A DNA stretch of 64,000 nucleotides from Prosthecobacter vanneervenii (GTDB taxonomy: Bacteria > Verrucomicrobiota > Verrucomicrobiia > Verrucomicrobiales > Verrucomicrobiaceae), in contig NZ_JACHIG010000007.1 of NCBI RefSeq assembly GCF_014203095.1, positions 305,869-369,868 of the forward strand. Direction: 5' to 3'. Positions 8,592-17,629 of the stretch are shown piece by piece (position 1 is the first letter of the stretch; each line of letters begins with the position of its first letter). The position numbers and the translations under genes were made by a program. The notes under the pieces were generated by a model, which did not search any database, was not told where the DNA came from, and saw only the letters and a list, made by a program, of their open reading frames with translations.

Positions 8592-9935
8592 ATGTACAAG
8601 CTCGTCATCCTCTTCTTCTTGCTGGTGCTTCCAGCGTTTGCTGCGCCGCTGAAGCTGGCGACCTTTCGTGCAGATGTCACGCCGCCTGTGGGGGCGCCGT
8701 TGTGCGGGGGGCTGGTGAAACCGGTGGCGGGGGTGAGCGAGCCACTGCTGGCCCTGGGGGTGGTGATTTTGAGCGATGAAAAGCCGGTGGTGCTCTGTGC
8801 GGTGGACTGGTGCGAGATCCGGGCCGGGGATCATGTGCACTGGCGTGAGGTGCTGGCGCGGGCTGCAGGTACAACGCAGGAGCGCGTGGCGGTGCACAGC
8901 CTGCATCAGCACAATGCACCGATCGGTGATGCGGCGGCGCATGAGCTGCTGGCGGGGTGTCTCGCACCGCCGGCGGTATTGGACATCCCATGGGCGGAGC
9001 GTGCTTTGCAGGGTGTGGCGGCCAGCATCGAGGCTGCGGTGAAAAATCCGCAGCCGGTCACCCACATCGCAACAGGGCAGGCTGCGGTGCAGCAGGTGGC
9101 CTCCAACCGCCGCATTATGGGGCCTGACGGCAAGGTGGCCAAGATGCGCCTGAGCTCCACCAAGGACGCCGCCATGCGAGATCTGCCCGAGGGGTTGATC
9201 GATCCGATGCTCAAGACGGTCAGCTTTTGGAACGGTGAAAAGAAGCTGGCTGTGCTGCATTACTACGCCACTCATCCCATGAGCTACTATGGCGATGGCA
9301 TGGTGACGTATGACTTCGTGGGCACGGCCCGCGAGCGCCGCACGCAGGATGATGGCGTGCCGCATGTGTACTTCACCGGCTGCGGCGGCAACATCGCTGC
9401 CGGGAAGTACAACGATGCCAGCAAAGAGGCCCGGGTGCGGTTGGGGGAAAACATCCATGCCGCCATGGTGGCTTCCGAAGACAAGCCGCAGCGCCGTCCT
9501 CTTGCCAAGATTGAGTGGCGTGCGCGGCCGGTGCTGCTGCTGCCCAATCCCGAGTTTCCTGAGAAGCGCATGCTTAAGGTGGCGGAGAACCCCGCCACCG
9601 CAGCCGCCACTCGTATCAGCGCGGCACTGCGCGTGGGCTTTATCCGGCAGTGCGCTGCTGGTGTGCCGATCCAGTTCACCAGTTTGCATCTGGGTGATGA
9701 TGTCTGCCTGCTGCACCTCCCGGGAGAAAGCTTTCTGGAGTATCAGCTCTATGCACAGCAGCAGCGTCCGGATGGCTTTGTGGCCACCGCGAGCTACGGT
9801 GACGGCGCGCCGGGTTATATCCCACTGGAAAAATCCTTTGCCGAAGGTGGCTACGAACCCACCCAGGCCTTCGCGGCACCGGAGAGCGAAAAGGTCATGC
9901 GGGAGACGATTGCCGAGTTGCTCAGCGCGAAGTGA
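8592..9935 (+). CDS. Secreted neutral/alkaline ceramidase-like protein
   Basis: The product is 447 residues. The N-terminus MYKLVILFFLLVLPAFA is a signal peptide. The mature protein opens with the family phrase FRADVTPPVGAPLCGG, characteristic of the neutral/alkaline non-lysosomal ceramidase N-terminal domain group that is abundant in planctomycetes and verrucomicrobia. Other visible points are a His-rich segment (VHSLHQHNAP), THPMSYYGDG, and FTGCGGNIAAGKYND, which in this family help bind the active-site metal. It is shorter than true ceramidases (about 650 residues), so ceramide as substrate is uncertain. Acting as a periplasmic hydrolase is the safe reading. Twenty bases separate it from the next gene. 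Confidence 0.75.
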   Translation: MYKLVILFFLLVLPAFAAPLKLATFRADVTPPVGAPLCGGLVKPVAGVSEPLLALGVVILSDEKPVVLCAVDWCEIRAGDHVHWREVLARAAGTTQERVAVHSLHQHNAPIGDAAAHELLAGCLAPPAVLDIPWAERALQGVAASIEAAVKNPQPVTHIATGQAAVQQVASNRRIMGPDGKVAKMRLSSTKDAAMRDLPEGLIDPMLKTVSFWNGEKKLAVLHYYATHPMSYYGDGMVTYDFVGTARERRTQDDGVPHVYFTGCGGNIAAGKYNDASKEARVRLGENIHAAMVASEDKPQRRPLAKIEWRARPVLLLPNPEFPEKRMLKVAENPATAAATRISAALRVGFIRQCAAGVPIQFTSLHLGDDVCLLHLPGESFLEYQLYAQQQRPDGFVATASYGDGAPGYIPLEKSFAEGGYEPTQAFAAPESEKVMRETIAELLSAK

Positions 9936-9954
9936 CTGGTTAAGTGCCGGTCTC

Positions 9955-10413
9955 ATGATCCTCGACACCCTCGACAACTCCGCCCGCTACGAGTCTCTCA
10001 ATTCGCGTTTTGCCAAGGCCTTTGCCTATCTACGCACGGTGGACGGCACGCAGCCGCTGGGGCGCTTTGACATTGATGGCGATCACTGCTTTGCGCTGGT
10101 GCAGACCTATGAGACCAAGACGATGGACAAAGCCAAGTTTGAGGCGCACCGGAAGTATATCGACATCCAGTTCATCCACAGCGGGCGCGAGACCATTCTC
10201 TGGGCACCGCTGGCGGCGATGAAGGAGGAGACGATGGCCTACAATGAGGAAAAAGAAGCTGCGTTGTGGAAGCTGATTCCTGATGTGACTCCGCTGCACA
10301 TGAGCGGCGGGCATTTTGCCATTCTCTATCCGCAGGACGCGCACGCGCCATGCATCGAATGGGACAAGCCAGAGCAGGTCTTCAAAGTCGTGATCAAAGT
10401 GGCGGTGGAGTAG
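9955..10413 (+). CDS. YhcH/YjgK/YiaL family protein
   Basis: The 152-residue product starts at ATG 9955. It has the family hallmarks: an N-terminal LDTLDNSARYESLNSRFAKA, then KFEAHRKYIDIQFIHSGRE, in which the His and Glu are metal ligands in solved homologues, and the C-terminal FAILYPQDAHAPCI followed by a Lys-containing terminal strand. It is a small cytoplasmic cupin-like protein. Relatives occur with sialic-acid and other sugar catabolism genes and may process anomeric or acetylated sugars, but the exact reaction is not settled. It lies 20 bases downstream of the ceramidase-like gene and may be co-transcribed with it. Confidence 0.88.
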   Translation: MILDTLDNSARYESLNSRFAKAFAYLRTVDGTQPLGRFDIDGDHCFALVQTYETKTMDKAKFEAHRKYIDIQFIHSGRETILWAPLAAMKEETMAYNEEKEAALWKLIPDVTPLHMSGGHFAILYPQDAHAPCIEWDKPEQVFKVVIKVAVE

Positions 10414-10442
10414 GGACTTTGGGTGGAGTGGTGAAGTTTAGA

Positions 10443-10460
10443 GCTGGCGTGACAGCCAGC
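10443..10460. repeat. Small inverted repeat before the haem/Calx-beta protein gene
   Basis: GCTGGC and GCCAGC are separated by six bases, between the stop at 10413 and the next start at 10489. There is no T-tract, so it is not a convincing terminator. It could be an attenuating hairpin or chance. Confidence 0.3.
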
Positions 10461-10488
10461 CGGGAGTATGACATTATGGAGATTATCC

Positions 10489-13488
10489 ATGATAAAAATC
10501 CTCGCTGCATGGGTCGCGTTCAGCGCCACAGTTTTCGCCGGAACCCTGAACAAGGACGTGCTCTACGTCACGCAGGTTCCGGTGCCGGATGAGATTCTGA
10601 GCAGCAGCAATCATGACATCACACTGACGCGCATGAGCATCGCCAGTGCGATGCAGAATCCGCAGGCGACGCCGGAAAACGCGCCTCGTGGCGGTGCACT
10701 GTGGATCCGGTATGCGAATGGCACCCGACGCAATCTGACCAATGCCGCCGGCTATGGCGGTGCGGTGGACGCCAACTTTAACGCCACCGGATTCCAAGGG
10801 GCCAGCAGCATCGCGGTGGCGCACCCCTTCATGCATTGGAGCGGGACGAAGGCCATCTTTGCCATGGTGGTGGGCGCACCCACATCCACCTCCGACACCA
10901 CGGTGTTTCACTGGCAGCTGTACGAGATCACCAACTTTGCCTCAGGCCAGACGCCCGTGATCACGCTGGTGAGCGGGCAGCCGACCAACTACAACAACGT
11001 CTATGCCTGCTACGACACGCAGGACCGCATCATCTTTGTCTCCGATGCTCCGCGCAATCTTGATGCCGCGCTTTATCCGCAGTTGGATGAATACCTGTCC
11101 CAGCCGACGAACACGGGGCTGTGGCGTCTGGACCGTGCGAATGGCAACGAGCTGGTGCAGATCGTGCACACGCCATCCGGGGCGTTTTCGCCCTTTATCG
11201 ACAGCGCAGGGCGCGTCATCTTTGTGCAGTGGGACCACCTCTCCCGCGATGTCTTCGCCACCTATGACCGTGTGCCGAACACGAGCATTGGGGAAACGTG
11301 GACGCAGACCAGCAACGGGAACCGGACCTATGACAGTGAAGCGGCCAACTCCGGCTACACCGCAGGCACCACGGCCAACTACGCGACCTACAACAACTAC
11401 CCTGAGCCGCGAAATTTTGACAAGACCGCACTCGCCGCCGGAGTGAACATCAACGGGCTTGCCTTCAACCAGTTCTTCCCGTGGGAGTGCCGCGAGGACG
11501 GCTCCAGCCATGAAGTGCAAAATCATGCGGGCAGACATGAGATCAGCCCCAGCTTCACCAAGAGCTTCACGGACGATCCTGTGCTGGTGAACTCGACGGC
11601 CACCGGCAACCGTACGGTGCACATGTTTAATGTGGTCGAAGATCCGGTGACGCCGGGCCGATTTTACGCCACGAGCATTCCGGAGTTTGGCACGCACTCA
11701 GCAGGCTCGCTGCTGAGCTATGATCTGGGCATCAGCACCAATCCGGATTCACTGACGCTGAATCTCGTGACTCCGTTTGTGAATGTGCCGAACACCGCGC
11801 TGGGGCAATCACCGCTGGGCTCGCCGGTGAGCATTTACCGCAATCCCACGCCGCTGAGCGACGGGACGCTGCTGGCGGTGCACACGCTGGCGGACCAGTA
11901 TGACAACAACTCCGGTACGGCCACGAGTCCGAAGTCGCGCTATAGCTTCAGGCTGCGCATGCTGATCCTGTCTGGCGCGACGTATGTGGCGGATACTTCC
12001 AACAATCCCACGTCGCCGGCGAATGTGAGCCTCAGCTACATCGCGAACGGGCAGACGCTGACTTACTCGGGCGCGCCGTTGTGGGAGCTGGACCCCGTGG
12101 AGGTGCTGAACCGCAGCGCGTCAAAACCGGCGCAGCTAAACAGCGCCATCGCCAGTGTGGAGCAGGGCGTGTTTGACTCCGTGGGCGTGCACGCGCCGAC
12201 GTTTCAGAATTATCTCAAGACGCGCAACCTGGCCGTGGTGGTAAACCGCAACTCCACCCACCGTGACGCCGCCGACAAGCAGCAGCCTTTCAATCTGAAG
12301 GTCTCATGGTCCTCCACGCAGACGCTGTCTTCCACGTATCAAAATGGGGATAAGATCTATGACATCGGCTATCTGCAGATCCTGCAGTCAGATGCCATCC
12401 GTGGCTACCAGCCTGCAGGTTTGCCTGCTGGTGGCTGGCCGGGGAGGCGCATCATGCCGATGCCGCTGCACCAAAACCTGTCTGAAATGCCGACGGTGCA
12501 GGGGACACCCAGCGGTGCGGTGAAGCTGGGGACGGATGGCTCGTGGGCGGCGGTGGTGCCCGCGCGGCGCGCAGTGAGCTGGCATCTCATGGACGGCACC
12601 GGGACCAAGAGCGTGATCAAGGAGCGCTACTGGGTCAACTTTGCCCCCGGCGAGGTGCGCACCTGCGCGGTGTGCCATGGGGTAAACACCAAGGATCAGG
12701 CCAACAATCTCGGCGTGCCGACCAATGCCCCTCAGGCTCTCGTTGATCTGCTGAACTTCTGGAAGGGCAACAACCCGCCCGGTGCCGTGCAGCATGCCAG
12801 CCCCAGCGCCATAGCACAGAAAAATGCAGGCACCGCATCACTGACCGTGACGCGCACCGGCGGCAGCACGGGCCCTGCGACGGTGAGCTACACGACCGCC
12901 AATGGTATCGCTACTGCTGGTGCCGACTACACCGCTGTCAGCGGTCTGCTGAGCTGGCTGGATGGCGATACCGCGCCGAAAACGATCAGCATCCCGGTGG
13001 CCAATACCGCGACTATTGGAGCGAGCAAAAACCTCAGCGTCACACTGAGCAGCCCGCTGTATGCCAGCCTGGGCGGCGCCACGACTGCGACGCTCACGAT
13101 CAATGAGACACCTTTCAACGCCTGGCTTTACACCAATCTGGGGGCGGCGGGAGCGAATGCGCCCACGGCCGCACCTGCTGGAGACGCGGACAACGATGGG
13201 CTGGCGAATTTGGTGGAATATGCGCTTGGCAGTCTGCCAGGGAATGCGGCCTCGGCCAATGCTCCCACCAGCCGGCTGAATGGATCTCATCTCGAAATGA
13301 CCTACACGAGCCAGCAGAGCGGTGTGACGTGCATTCCCGAAGTCTCCGGAGACCTGGTGACCTGGACCACCGACACCACCGATGTGACTCCAGGCGGCAG
13401 CCCGGCTGGCATGAAGGTCGTGCGTGACAATGTGGCCAGTACGGCGTCCTCATGGCGCTTTATCCGGCTGCGTGTGACCATGCCCTGA
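10489..13488 (+). CDS. Large secreted haem protein, hydrazine-synthase-alpha-like, with Calx-beta domain
   Basis: From ATG 10489 the protein is 999 residues with a signal peptide (MIKILAAWVAFSATVFA). Residues to about 700 form a beta-propeller-like region of the type called hydrazine synthase subunit alpha-like (LYVTQVPVPDEI, RIIFVSDAP). A single c-type haem site, CAVCH, lies at about residues 726-730. A Calx-beta domain follows at about 767-874 (ASLTVTRTGGS, ADYTAVSG). The tail has NDGLANLVEYALGS, a motif that ends many verrucomicrobial exported proteins. Real hydrazine synthase is unlikely: its partner subunits and second haem are absent. A periplasmic electron-transfer or surface protein is more plausible. 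The gene stands alone, 53 bases before the DUF1549 gene. Confidence 0.78.
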   Translation: MIKILAAWVAFSATVFAGTLNKDVLYVTQVPVPDEILSSSNHDITLTRMSIASAMQNPQATPENAPRGGALWIRYANGTRRNLTNAAGYGGAVDANFNATGFQGASSIAVAHPFMHWSGTKAIFAMVVGAPTSTSDTTVFHWQLYEITNFASGQTPVITLVSGQPTNYNNVYACYDTQDRIIFVSDAPRNLDAALYPQLDEYLSQPTNTGLWRLDRANGNELVQIVHTPSGAFSPFIDSAGRVIFVQWDHLSRDVFATYDRVPNTSIGETWTQTSNGNRTYDSEAANSGYTAGTTANYATYNNYPEPRNFDKTALAAGVNINGLAFNQFFPWECREDGSSHEVQNHAGRHEISPSFTKSFTDDPVLVNSTATGNRTVHMFNVVEDPVTPGRFYATSIPEFGTHSAGSLLSYDLGISTNPDSLTLNLVTPFVNVPNTALGQSPLGSPVSIYRNPTPLSDGTLLAVHTLADQYDNNSGTATSPKSRYSFRLRMLILSGATYVADTSNNPTSPANVSLSYIANGQTLTYSGAPLWELDPVEVLNRSASKPAQLNSAIASVEQGVFDSVGVHAPTFQNYLKTRNLAVVVNRNSTHRDAADKQQPFNLKVSWSSTQTLSSTYQNGDKIYDIGYLQILQSDAIRGYQPAGLPAGGWPGRRIMPMPLHQNLSEMPTVQGTPSGAVKLGTDGSWAAVVPARRAVSWHLMDGTGTKSVIKERYWVNFAPGEVRTCAVCHGVNTKDQANNLGVPTNAPQALVDLLNFWKGNNPPGAVQHASPSAIAQKNAGTASLTVTRTGGSTGPATVSYTTANGIATAGADYTAVSGLLSWLDGDTAPKTISIPVANTATIGASKNLSVTLSSPLYASLGGATTATLTINETPFNAWLYTNLGAAGANAPTAAPAGDADNDGLANLVEYALGSLPGNAASANAPTSRLNGSHLEMTYTSQQSGVTCIPEVSGDLVTWTTDTTDVTPGGSPAGMKVVRDNVASTASSWRFIRLRVTMP

Positions 13489-13519
13489 GTGAAATGGTGG
13501 CAAAAACGGGCTCACTGGG

Positions 13520-13539
13520 GGCGTAGGTTTGCCACCCCC
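13520..13539 (+). promoter_or_regulatory. GGCGTA-N9-CCCCC leader motif, copy 1
   Basis: GGCGTA at 13520-13525 is followed after nine bases (ending TTTGCCA) by five Cs, two bases before the ATG of the DUF1549/DUF1553 gene. The same arrangement precedes the DUF1552 gene at 46104 and the DUF1592-type gene at 50331. It may be a promoter element of an alternative sigma factor or a leader element. Confidence 0.45.
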
Positions 13540-13541
13540 TG

Positions 13542-16154
13542 ATGAAGCTGACGTCTGTTGTTCTTTTTTCCGCCCTCGCCGTGACCGCTCGCGGTGCGGA
13601 GCGTGTGCTCAGGTTTGAAAAAGACGTGCGCCCCATCGTCAAGGCGCACTGCACCCACTGCCATGGCGAGGAGGAAAAGCCAGAGGGCGGTGTGGACCTA
13701 CGCCTGCGCCGCTTCATGGATCAGAAGCTGGATGGAGGCAGCCAGGTCGTCGTGGCCGGGCATCCGGAGCAGAGCGAGCTCGTGCGCCTGATCAAAAACG
13801 GCGAGATGCCCAAGAAGGGCAAGCAGCTCTCCGCGGCGGAGCTGGAGACCATCGAAAAATGGATCGCGCAGGGTGCGAAGACGGCCAAGCCGGAGCCGAT
13901 GGCGCTCGCGCCGGGACCGATTATTTCGGACGATGACCGTGAATACTGGGCCTTCCAGCCTGTGAAGCGCCCCGCCGTGCCCAAGGACGTGGACAACCGC
14001 AAGGTGCGCACGCCGGTGGATGCCTTTCTGCTGAAGTCGATGACCAAGCAGGGGCTCAGCTTTGCGCCTGAGGCCGACCGCCGCACGCTGATCCGCCGCG
14101 TGACGCTGGACCTCACCGGCCTGCTGCCAACGCCGCAGGAGGTGGAGGCCTTTGTGAATGACCAATCTTCGCTGGCCTATGAGCAGCTGGTGGAACGGCT
14201 GCTGGCCTCCAAGAACTACGGCGAGCGCTGGGCGCGCCACTGGCTGGATGTGGTGGGCTACGCCGACTCCAACGGCTACTCCGAGGCCGACTCAGTGCGC
14301 CCGCAGGCCTGGCGCTACCGCGACTACGTCATCCGTGCCATGAATGCGGACAAGCCCTGGGATGAGTTTATCCAGGAGCAGCTGGCCGGAGATGAACTGG
14401 CAGGCGCCACGCACGCAGACTACCAGCAGGCGGTGCTGGACCCGCATCGCACCGACCAGCTCATCGCCACCGCCTTCCTGCGCATGGCTCCGGATGGCAC
14501 CGGGGACGCACCGGATGATGCCAAGCTGGCCAAGAACCAGGTCATCGCGGAGCAGATGAAGGTCATGACCTCGTCGCTCATGGGACTGACAGTGGCCTGC
14601 GCGCAGTGCCATGACCACCGCTATGACCCCATCACCCAGGTGGACTACTACCGCCTGCGCGCCGTGCTGGATCCTGCCTACAACTGGGAGGCCTGGCGTG
14701 CGCCCGCTCAGCGCCTTTACTCCCTCTATTCTCCGCAGGAGCGCGCCAAGGCCGCCGAGATCGAGGTGAAGGCCAAGGAGATCGAGGCTGAAGCCCGCGC
14801 GATGAGCAAAAAGTTCCTGGATGAGATCTTTGAGGTCGAGATCAAGAAGGTGCCCGAGGCCGAGCAGGCCGCCTTCCGGGTGGCTCGTGACACGCCTGTG
14901 GCCAAGCAGACGCCGGAGCAGAAAGCGCTGATCAAAAAATATCCCTCCGCGCTCGCCACATATTCGCTGAATCTCTACGATCAGAAGAAGCAGGACATCG
15001 TGGACGCGAAGATGGCCGAGGCCAAAAAGCTGCGGGACACGAAACCGGTCGAGGGCTTTGTGATGGCGCTGACGGAAGTGAAGGGGCAGGTGCCGGCGAC
15101 CAAGCTTTTCAATCGTGGTGATCATGATCAGCCCAAGCAGGCGCTGACTCCGGGAGAGCTCAGCATCCTGGCCAGTCCGCAGATCGAGCCCTTCAAGCCG
15201 GTGCCCGTGAGCAGCGGATCCAGCGGCCGACGTTTGGCCTATGCGCAGTGGCTGACCAGCGGCAAGCATCCGCTCACGGCACGTGTGCTGGTGAACCGCT
15301 TCTGGATGAACCACATGGGCCGCGGCATCGTGAACACGCCGGGAGATTTTGGCCGCCAGGGCGAGCTGCCCACACATCCGGAGCTGCTCGACTACCTGGC
15401 TGATGAGTTTGTGAAAAGCGGCTGGAAGCTCAAGCCTCTGCATCGCCTCATTCTCCTGAGCAGCGCGTACCGCCAGTCTTCTGTGAATCAGGCCTCGCTG
15501 CAGGCTGATCTCGAAAACAGGTTCTACGCGCGTTTCAAGCTGCGCCGTCTCGATGCTGAGACGCTGCGGGACTCCATGCTGGCCGTCACCGGCACGCTGG
15601 TGCAGTCAAGCTATGGCCCGCCCAGCGGCATCGGCCGCGATGCCCAGGGGCGAGTCATCACGGGCATCGACAAGAGCACCATCACCGTGAACAAGGTCGA
15701 TCCCGGTGGTGCGGATGATTTCCGCCGCTCCATATACGTGCAGGTGCGCCGCAGCAAGCCAGTCACCGTTCTAGATACCTTTGATGCGCCGATCATGACG
15801 CCCAACTGCGAGCTACGTGCACAGACCACCGTGGCACCGCAGTCGTTGCTGCTCATGAATGACACCTTCGTGCTCGACAGCTCGCGCCGTCTGGCAGACC
15901 GGCTGGAGGCTGCGGCACCTGGCAACCGTGTGGAGCAGATCAAGCGCGTGTGGGAGCTGCTTTTTGGCAAGCCCGCGTCGCAGGCCGATGTGACCCGTGG
16001 CATCGCCTACCTGGATGAGCAGACCAAGGCGCTCACGCAGTATCATCACGACATCCAGCATCCGAAAGGTGTCGTGCCCAATCCGCCGCAGGAGGCCATG
16101 GCCAGCTTCTGCCAGATCCTCTGCAGCTCAAACCGCTTTCTCTACGTCGAATAA
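13542..16154 (+). CDS. Planctomycete-type cytochrome c protein, DUF1549/DUF1553 (PSCyt1-PSCyt2-PSD1)
   Basis: The product is 870 residues with a short signal peptide (MKLTSVVLFSALAVTARG). Domains in order: PSCyt1-type haem region with CTHCH at residues 37-41; PSCyt2/DUF1549 from about 140 to 370 (KNYGERWARHWLDVVGYADSNGY, then a second CxxCH in CAQCHDHRYDPI near 353-357); an insert of charged helices to about 530; and PSD1/DUF1553 from about 560 to the end (LAYAQWLTSGKHPLTARV, RFWMNHMGRGIV, PQSLLLMNDTFV). The stop overlaps the start of a DUF1501 gene by one base (TAATG), the standard pairing of these families. The function is unknown; a periplasmic redox or degradative role on complex organic matter is inferred in the literature. 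Confidence 0.92.
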   Translation: MKLTSVVLFSALAVTARGAERVLRFEKDVRPIVKAHCTHCHGEEEKPEGGVDLRLRRFMDQKLDGGSQVVVAGHPEQSELVRLIKNGEMPKKGKQLSAAELETIEKWIAQGAKTAKPEPMALAPGPIISDDDREYWAFQPVKRPAVPKDVDNRKVRTPVDAFLLKSMTKQGLSFAPEADRRTLIRRVTLDLTGLLPTPQEVEAFVNDQSSLAYEQLVERLLASKNYGERWARHWLDVVGYADSNGYSEADSVRPQAWRYRDYVIRAMNADKPWDEFIQEQLAGDELAGATHADYQQAVLDPHRTDQLIATAFLRMAPDGTGDAPDDAKLAKNQVIAEQMKVMTSSLMGLTVACAQCHDHRYDPITQVDYYRLRAVLDPAYNWEAWRAPAQRLYSLYSPQERAKAAEIEVKAKEIEAEARAMSKKFLDEIFEVEIKKVPEAEQAAFRVARDTPVAKQTPEQKALIKKYPSALATYSLNLYDQKKQDIVDAKMAEAKKLRDTKPVEGFVMALTEVKGQVPATKLFNRGDHDQPKQALTPGELSILASPQIEPFKPVPVSSGSSGRRLAYAQWLTSGKHPLTARVLVNRFWMNHMGRGIVNTPGDFGRQGELPTHPELLDYLADEFVKSGWKLKPLHRLILLSSAYRQSSVNQASLQADLENRFYARFKLRRLDAETLRDSMLAVTGTLVQSSYGPPSGIGRDAQGRVITGIDKSTITVNKVDPGGADDFRRSIYVQVRRSKPVTVLDTFDAPIMTPNCELRAQTTVAPQSLLLMNDTFVLDSSRRLADRLEAAAPGNRVEQIKRVWELLFGKPASQADVTRGIAYLDEQTKALTQYHHDIQHPKGVVPNPPQEAMASFCQILCSSNRFLYVE

Positions 16155-17605
16155 TGAACCGCCCCCAGCTCTGCTCCCGCCGTCATTTCCTGCACGCCAA
16201 TGGCTACAGCCTCGGCACGCTGGCGCTCGCCTCGCTGCTTGAGCGGGACGGCCTGCTCGCCGCCCCAGTGAAGCCTGAGAGCATCACGGGCGAGACACGG
16301 TACGACCTCACGCCGAAAAAGCCGCACTTTGAGCCGCGCGCCAAGGCCATGATCTCCCTCTTCATGATGGGTGGGCCTTCGCAGATGGATCTCTTTGATC
16401 CCAAGCCGATGCTCACCAAGTATCACGGGCAGAAATTTCCTGGAGAGATCAAGTATGACAACCTCGCGCAGGCTTCCTCGAAGTGCTTTGGCTCGCCGTG
16501 GAAGTTTGCCAAACAGGGGCAATGTGGCATGGAGATCAGCGAGCTGCTGCCAAACCTGAGCAAGGTGGTGGATGAGATCACGCTCATCCGCTCCATGACC
16601 TCCGGTGTGAGCAATCATGCGCAGGGTCTCTATGCCATGAATGCGGGACGCATCACCGCGGGCCGCCCTGCGCTGGGCTCCTGGCTCACCTACGGTCTGG
16701 GCAGCGAGACGGATGAACTGCCCGCCTACATGGTGCTCTCTCATCCCGGTGGTCTGCCCACCTTCAGCGGTGAGCATTTTACCAATGGCTGGCTGCCCGC
16801 GCTCTTTCAGGGCACGCTGGTGCGCGCCACGGAGCCGCGCATTCTCAATCTCGATCCTCCTGCCTCGCTTGCAGGTGCGCCACAGAAACGCCAGCTCGAT
16901 CTGCTGCGGGCTTTCAATGAGGACCACCTCTCGGCTCATCCTGGTGAGCTCGACCTGCAGGCGCGCATCTCCAGCTACGAACTCGCCGCCAAGATGCAGA
17001 CCGCTGCCAAGGAGGCGCTCGATATTTCGAAGGAACCAGAGTACGTCCGGAAACTTTACGGCGTGGACAATCCGATCACCAAGGACTACGCCACGCGCTG
17101 CATCATCGCGCGCCGTCTGGTGGAGCGTGGTGTGCGCTACGTGCAGGTGCTCAATGCCGGGCAGTCGTGGGACCAGCACGGCTCTCTCATCACCGCCCTG
17201 CCAAAAAACTGCGAGGCGACCGATCAGCCCAGTGCGGCGCTGCTCATCGACCTCAAGCAACGCGGTCTGCTGGACACCACCGTCGTCCACTGGGGCGGTG
17301 AGATGGGCCGCCTGCCGGTGCTGCAAAACGACGCCGGACGCGAGAAGTGGGGCCGCGACCACAACACCTACGGTTTCAGCATGTGGATGGCCGGTGGCGG
17401 CTTCAAAAAAGGCTACGTGCATGGCGAGACCGATGAATTTGGACACAAGGCCATCATCGACGAAGTGAAGCACTACGACTACCACGCCACGCTGCTCAAG
17501 ACCTTCGGTCTCGACCACACCAAGCTCACCTACAAGCGCAACGGCCTCGCCGCCTCGCTGACGGACAACCAGGGCGCGAAGGTGGTGGATCAACTGCTGG
17601 CCTAG
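16154..17605 (+). CDS. DUF1501 family protein, Tat-type signal
   Basis: The product is 483 residues, translationally coupled to the upstream DUF1549/DUF1553 gene. The N-terminus NRPQLCSRRHFLHANGYS carries a twin-arginine motif. DUF1501 signatures are present: FMMGGPSQMDLFDPKP, ISSYELAAKMQTAAKEALDIS, RRLVERGVRYVQV, and HWGGEMGRLPVLQ followed by GRDHNTYGF. It belongs to the alkaline-phosphatase-like fold. Like its partner it is exported and of unknown activity. It differs considerably from the DUF1501 protein at 2712 and is not a recent duplicate of it. The MFS gene follows after 24 bases. Confidence 0.92.
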   Translation: MNRPQLCSRRHFLHANGYSLGTLALASLLERDGLLAAPVKPESITGETRYDLTPKKPHFEPRAKAMISLFMMGGPSQMDLFDPKPMLTKYHGQKFPGEIKYDNLAQASSKCFGSPWKFAKQGQCGMEISELLPNLSKVVDEITLIRSMTSGVSNHAQGLYAMNAGRITAGRPALGSWLTYGLGSETDELPAYMVLSHPGGLPTFSGEHFTNGWLPALFQGTLVRATEPRILNLDPPASLAGAPQKRQLDLLRAFNEDHLSAHPGELDLQARISSYELAAKMQTAAKEALDISKEPEYVRKLYGVDNPITKDYATRCIIARRLVERGVRYVQVLNAGQSWDQHGSLITALPKNCEATDQPSAALLIDLKQRGLLDTTVVHWGGEMGRLPVLQNDAGREKWGRDHNTYGFSMWMAGGGFKKGYVHGETDEFGHKAIIDEVKHYDYHATLLKTFGLDHTKLTYKRNGLAASLTDNQGAKVVDQLLA

Positions 17606-17629
17606 TCTTTTGCTCAGCACTCATCCCGC

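Noticed and set aside
8352..9977. 541-codon minus-strand frame over the ferredoxin and ceramidase-like genes
   Set aside because: It crosses two well supported plus-strand genes and reads as His/Arg/Gln-rich non-globular sequence.
16142..17620. 492-codon minus-strand frame over the DUF1501 gene
   Set aside because: Exact antisense of a clear family member; no start signals or motifs.
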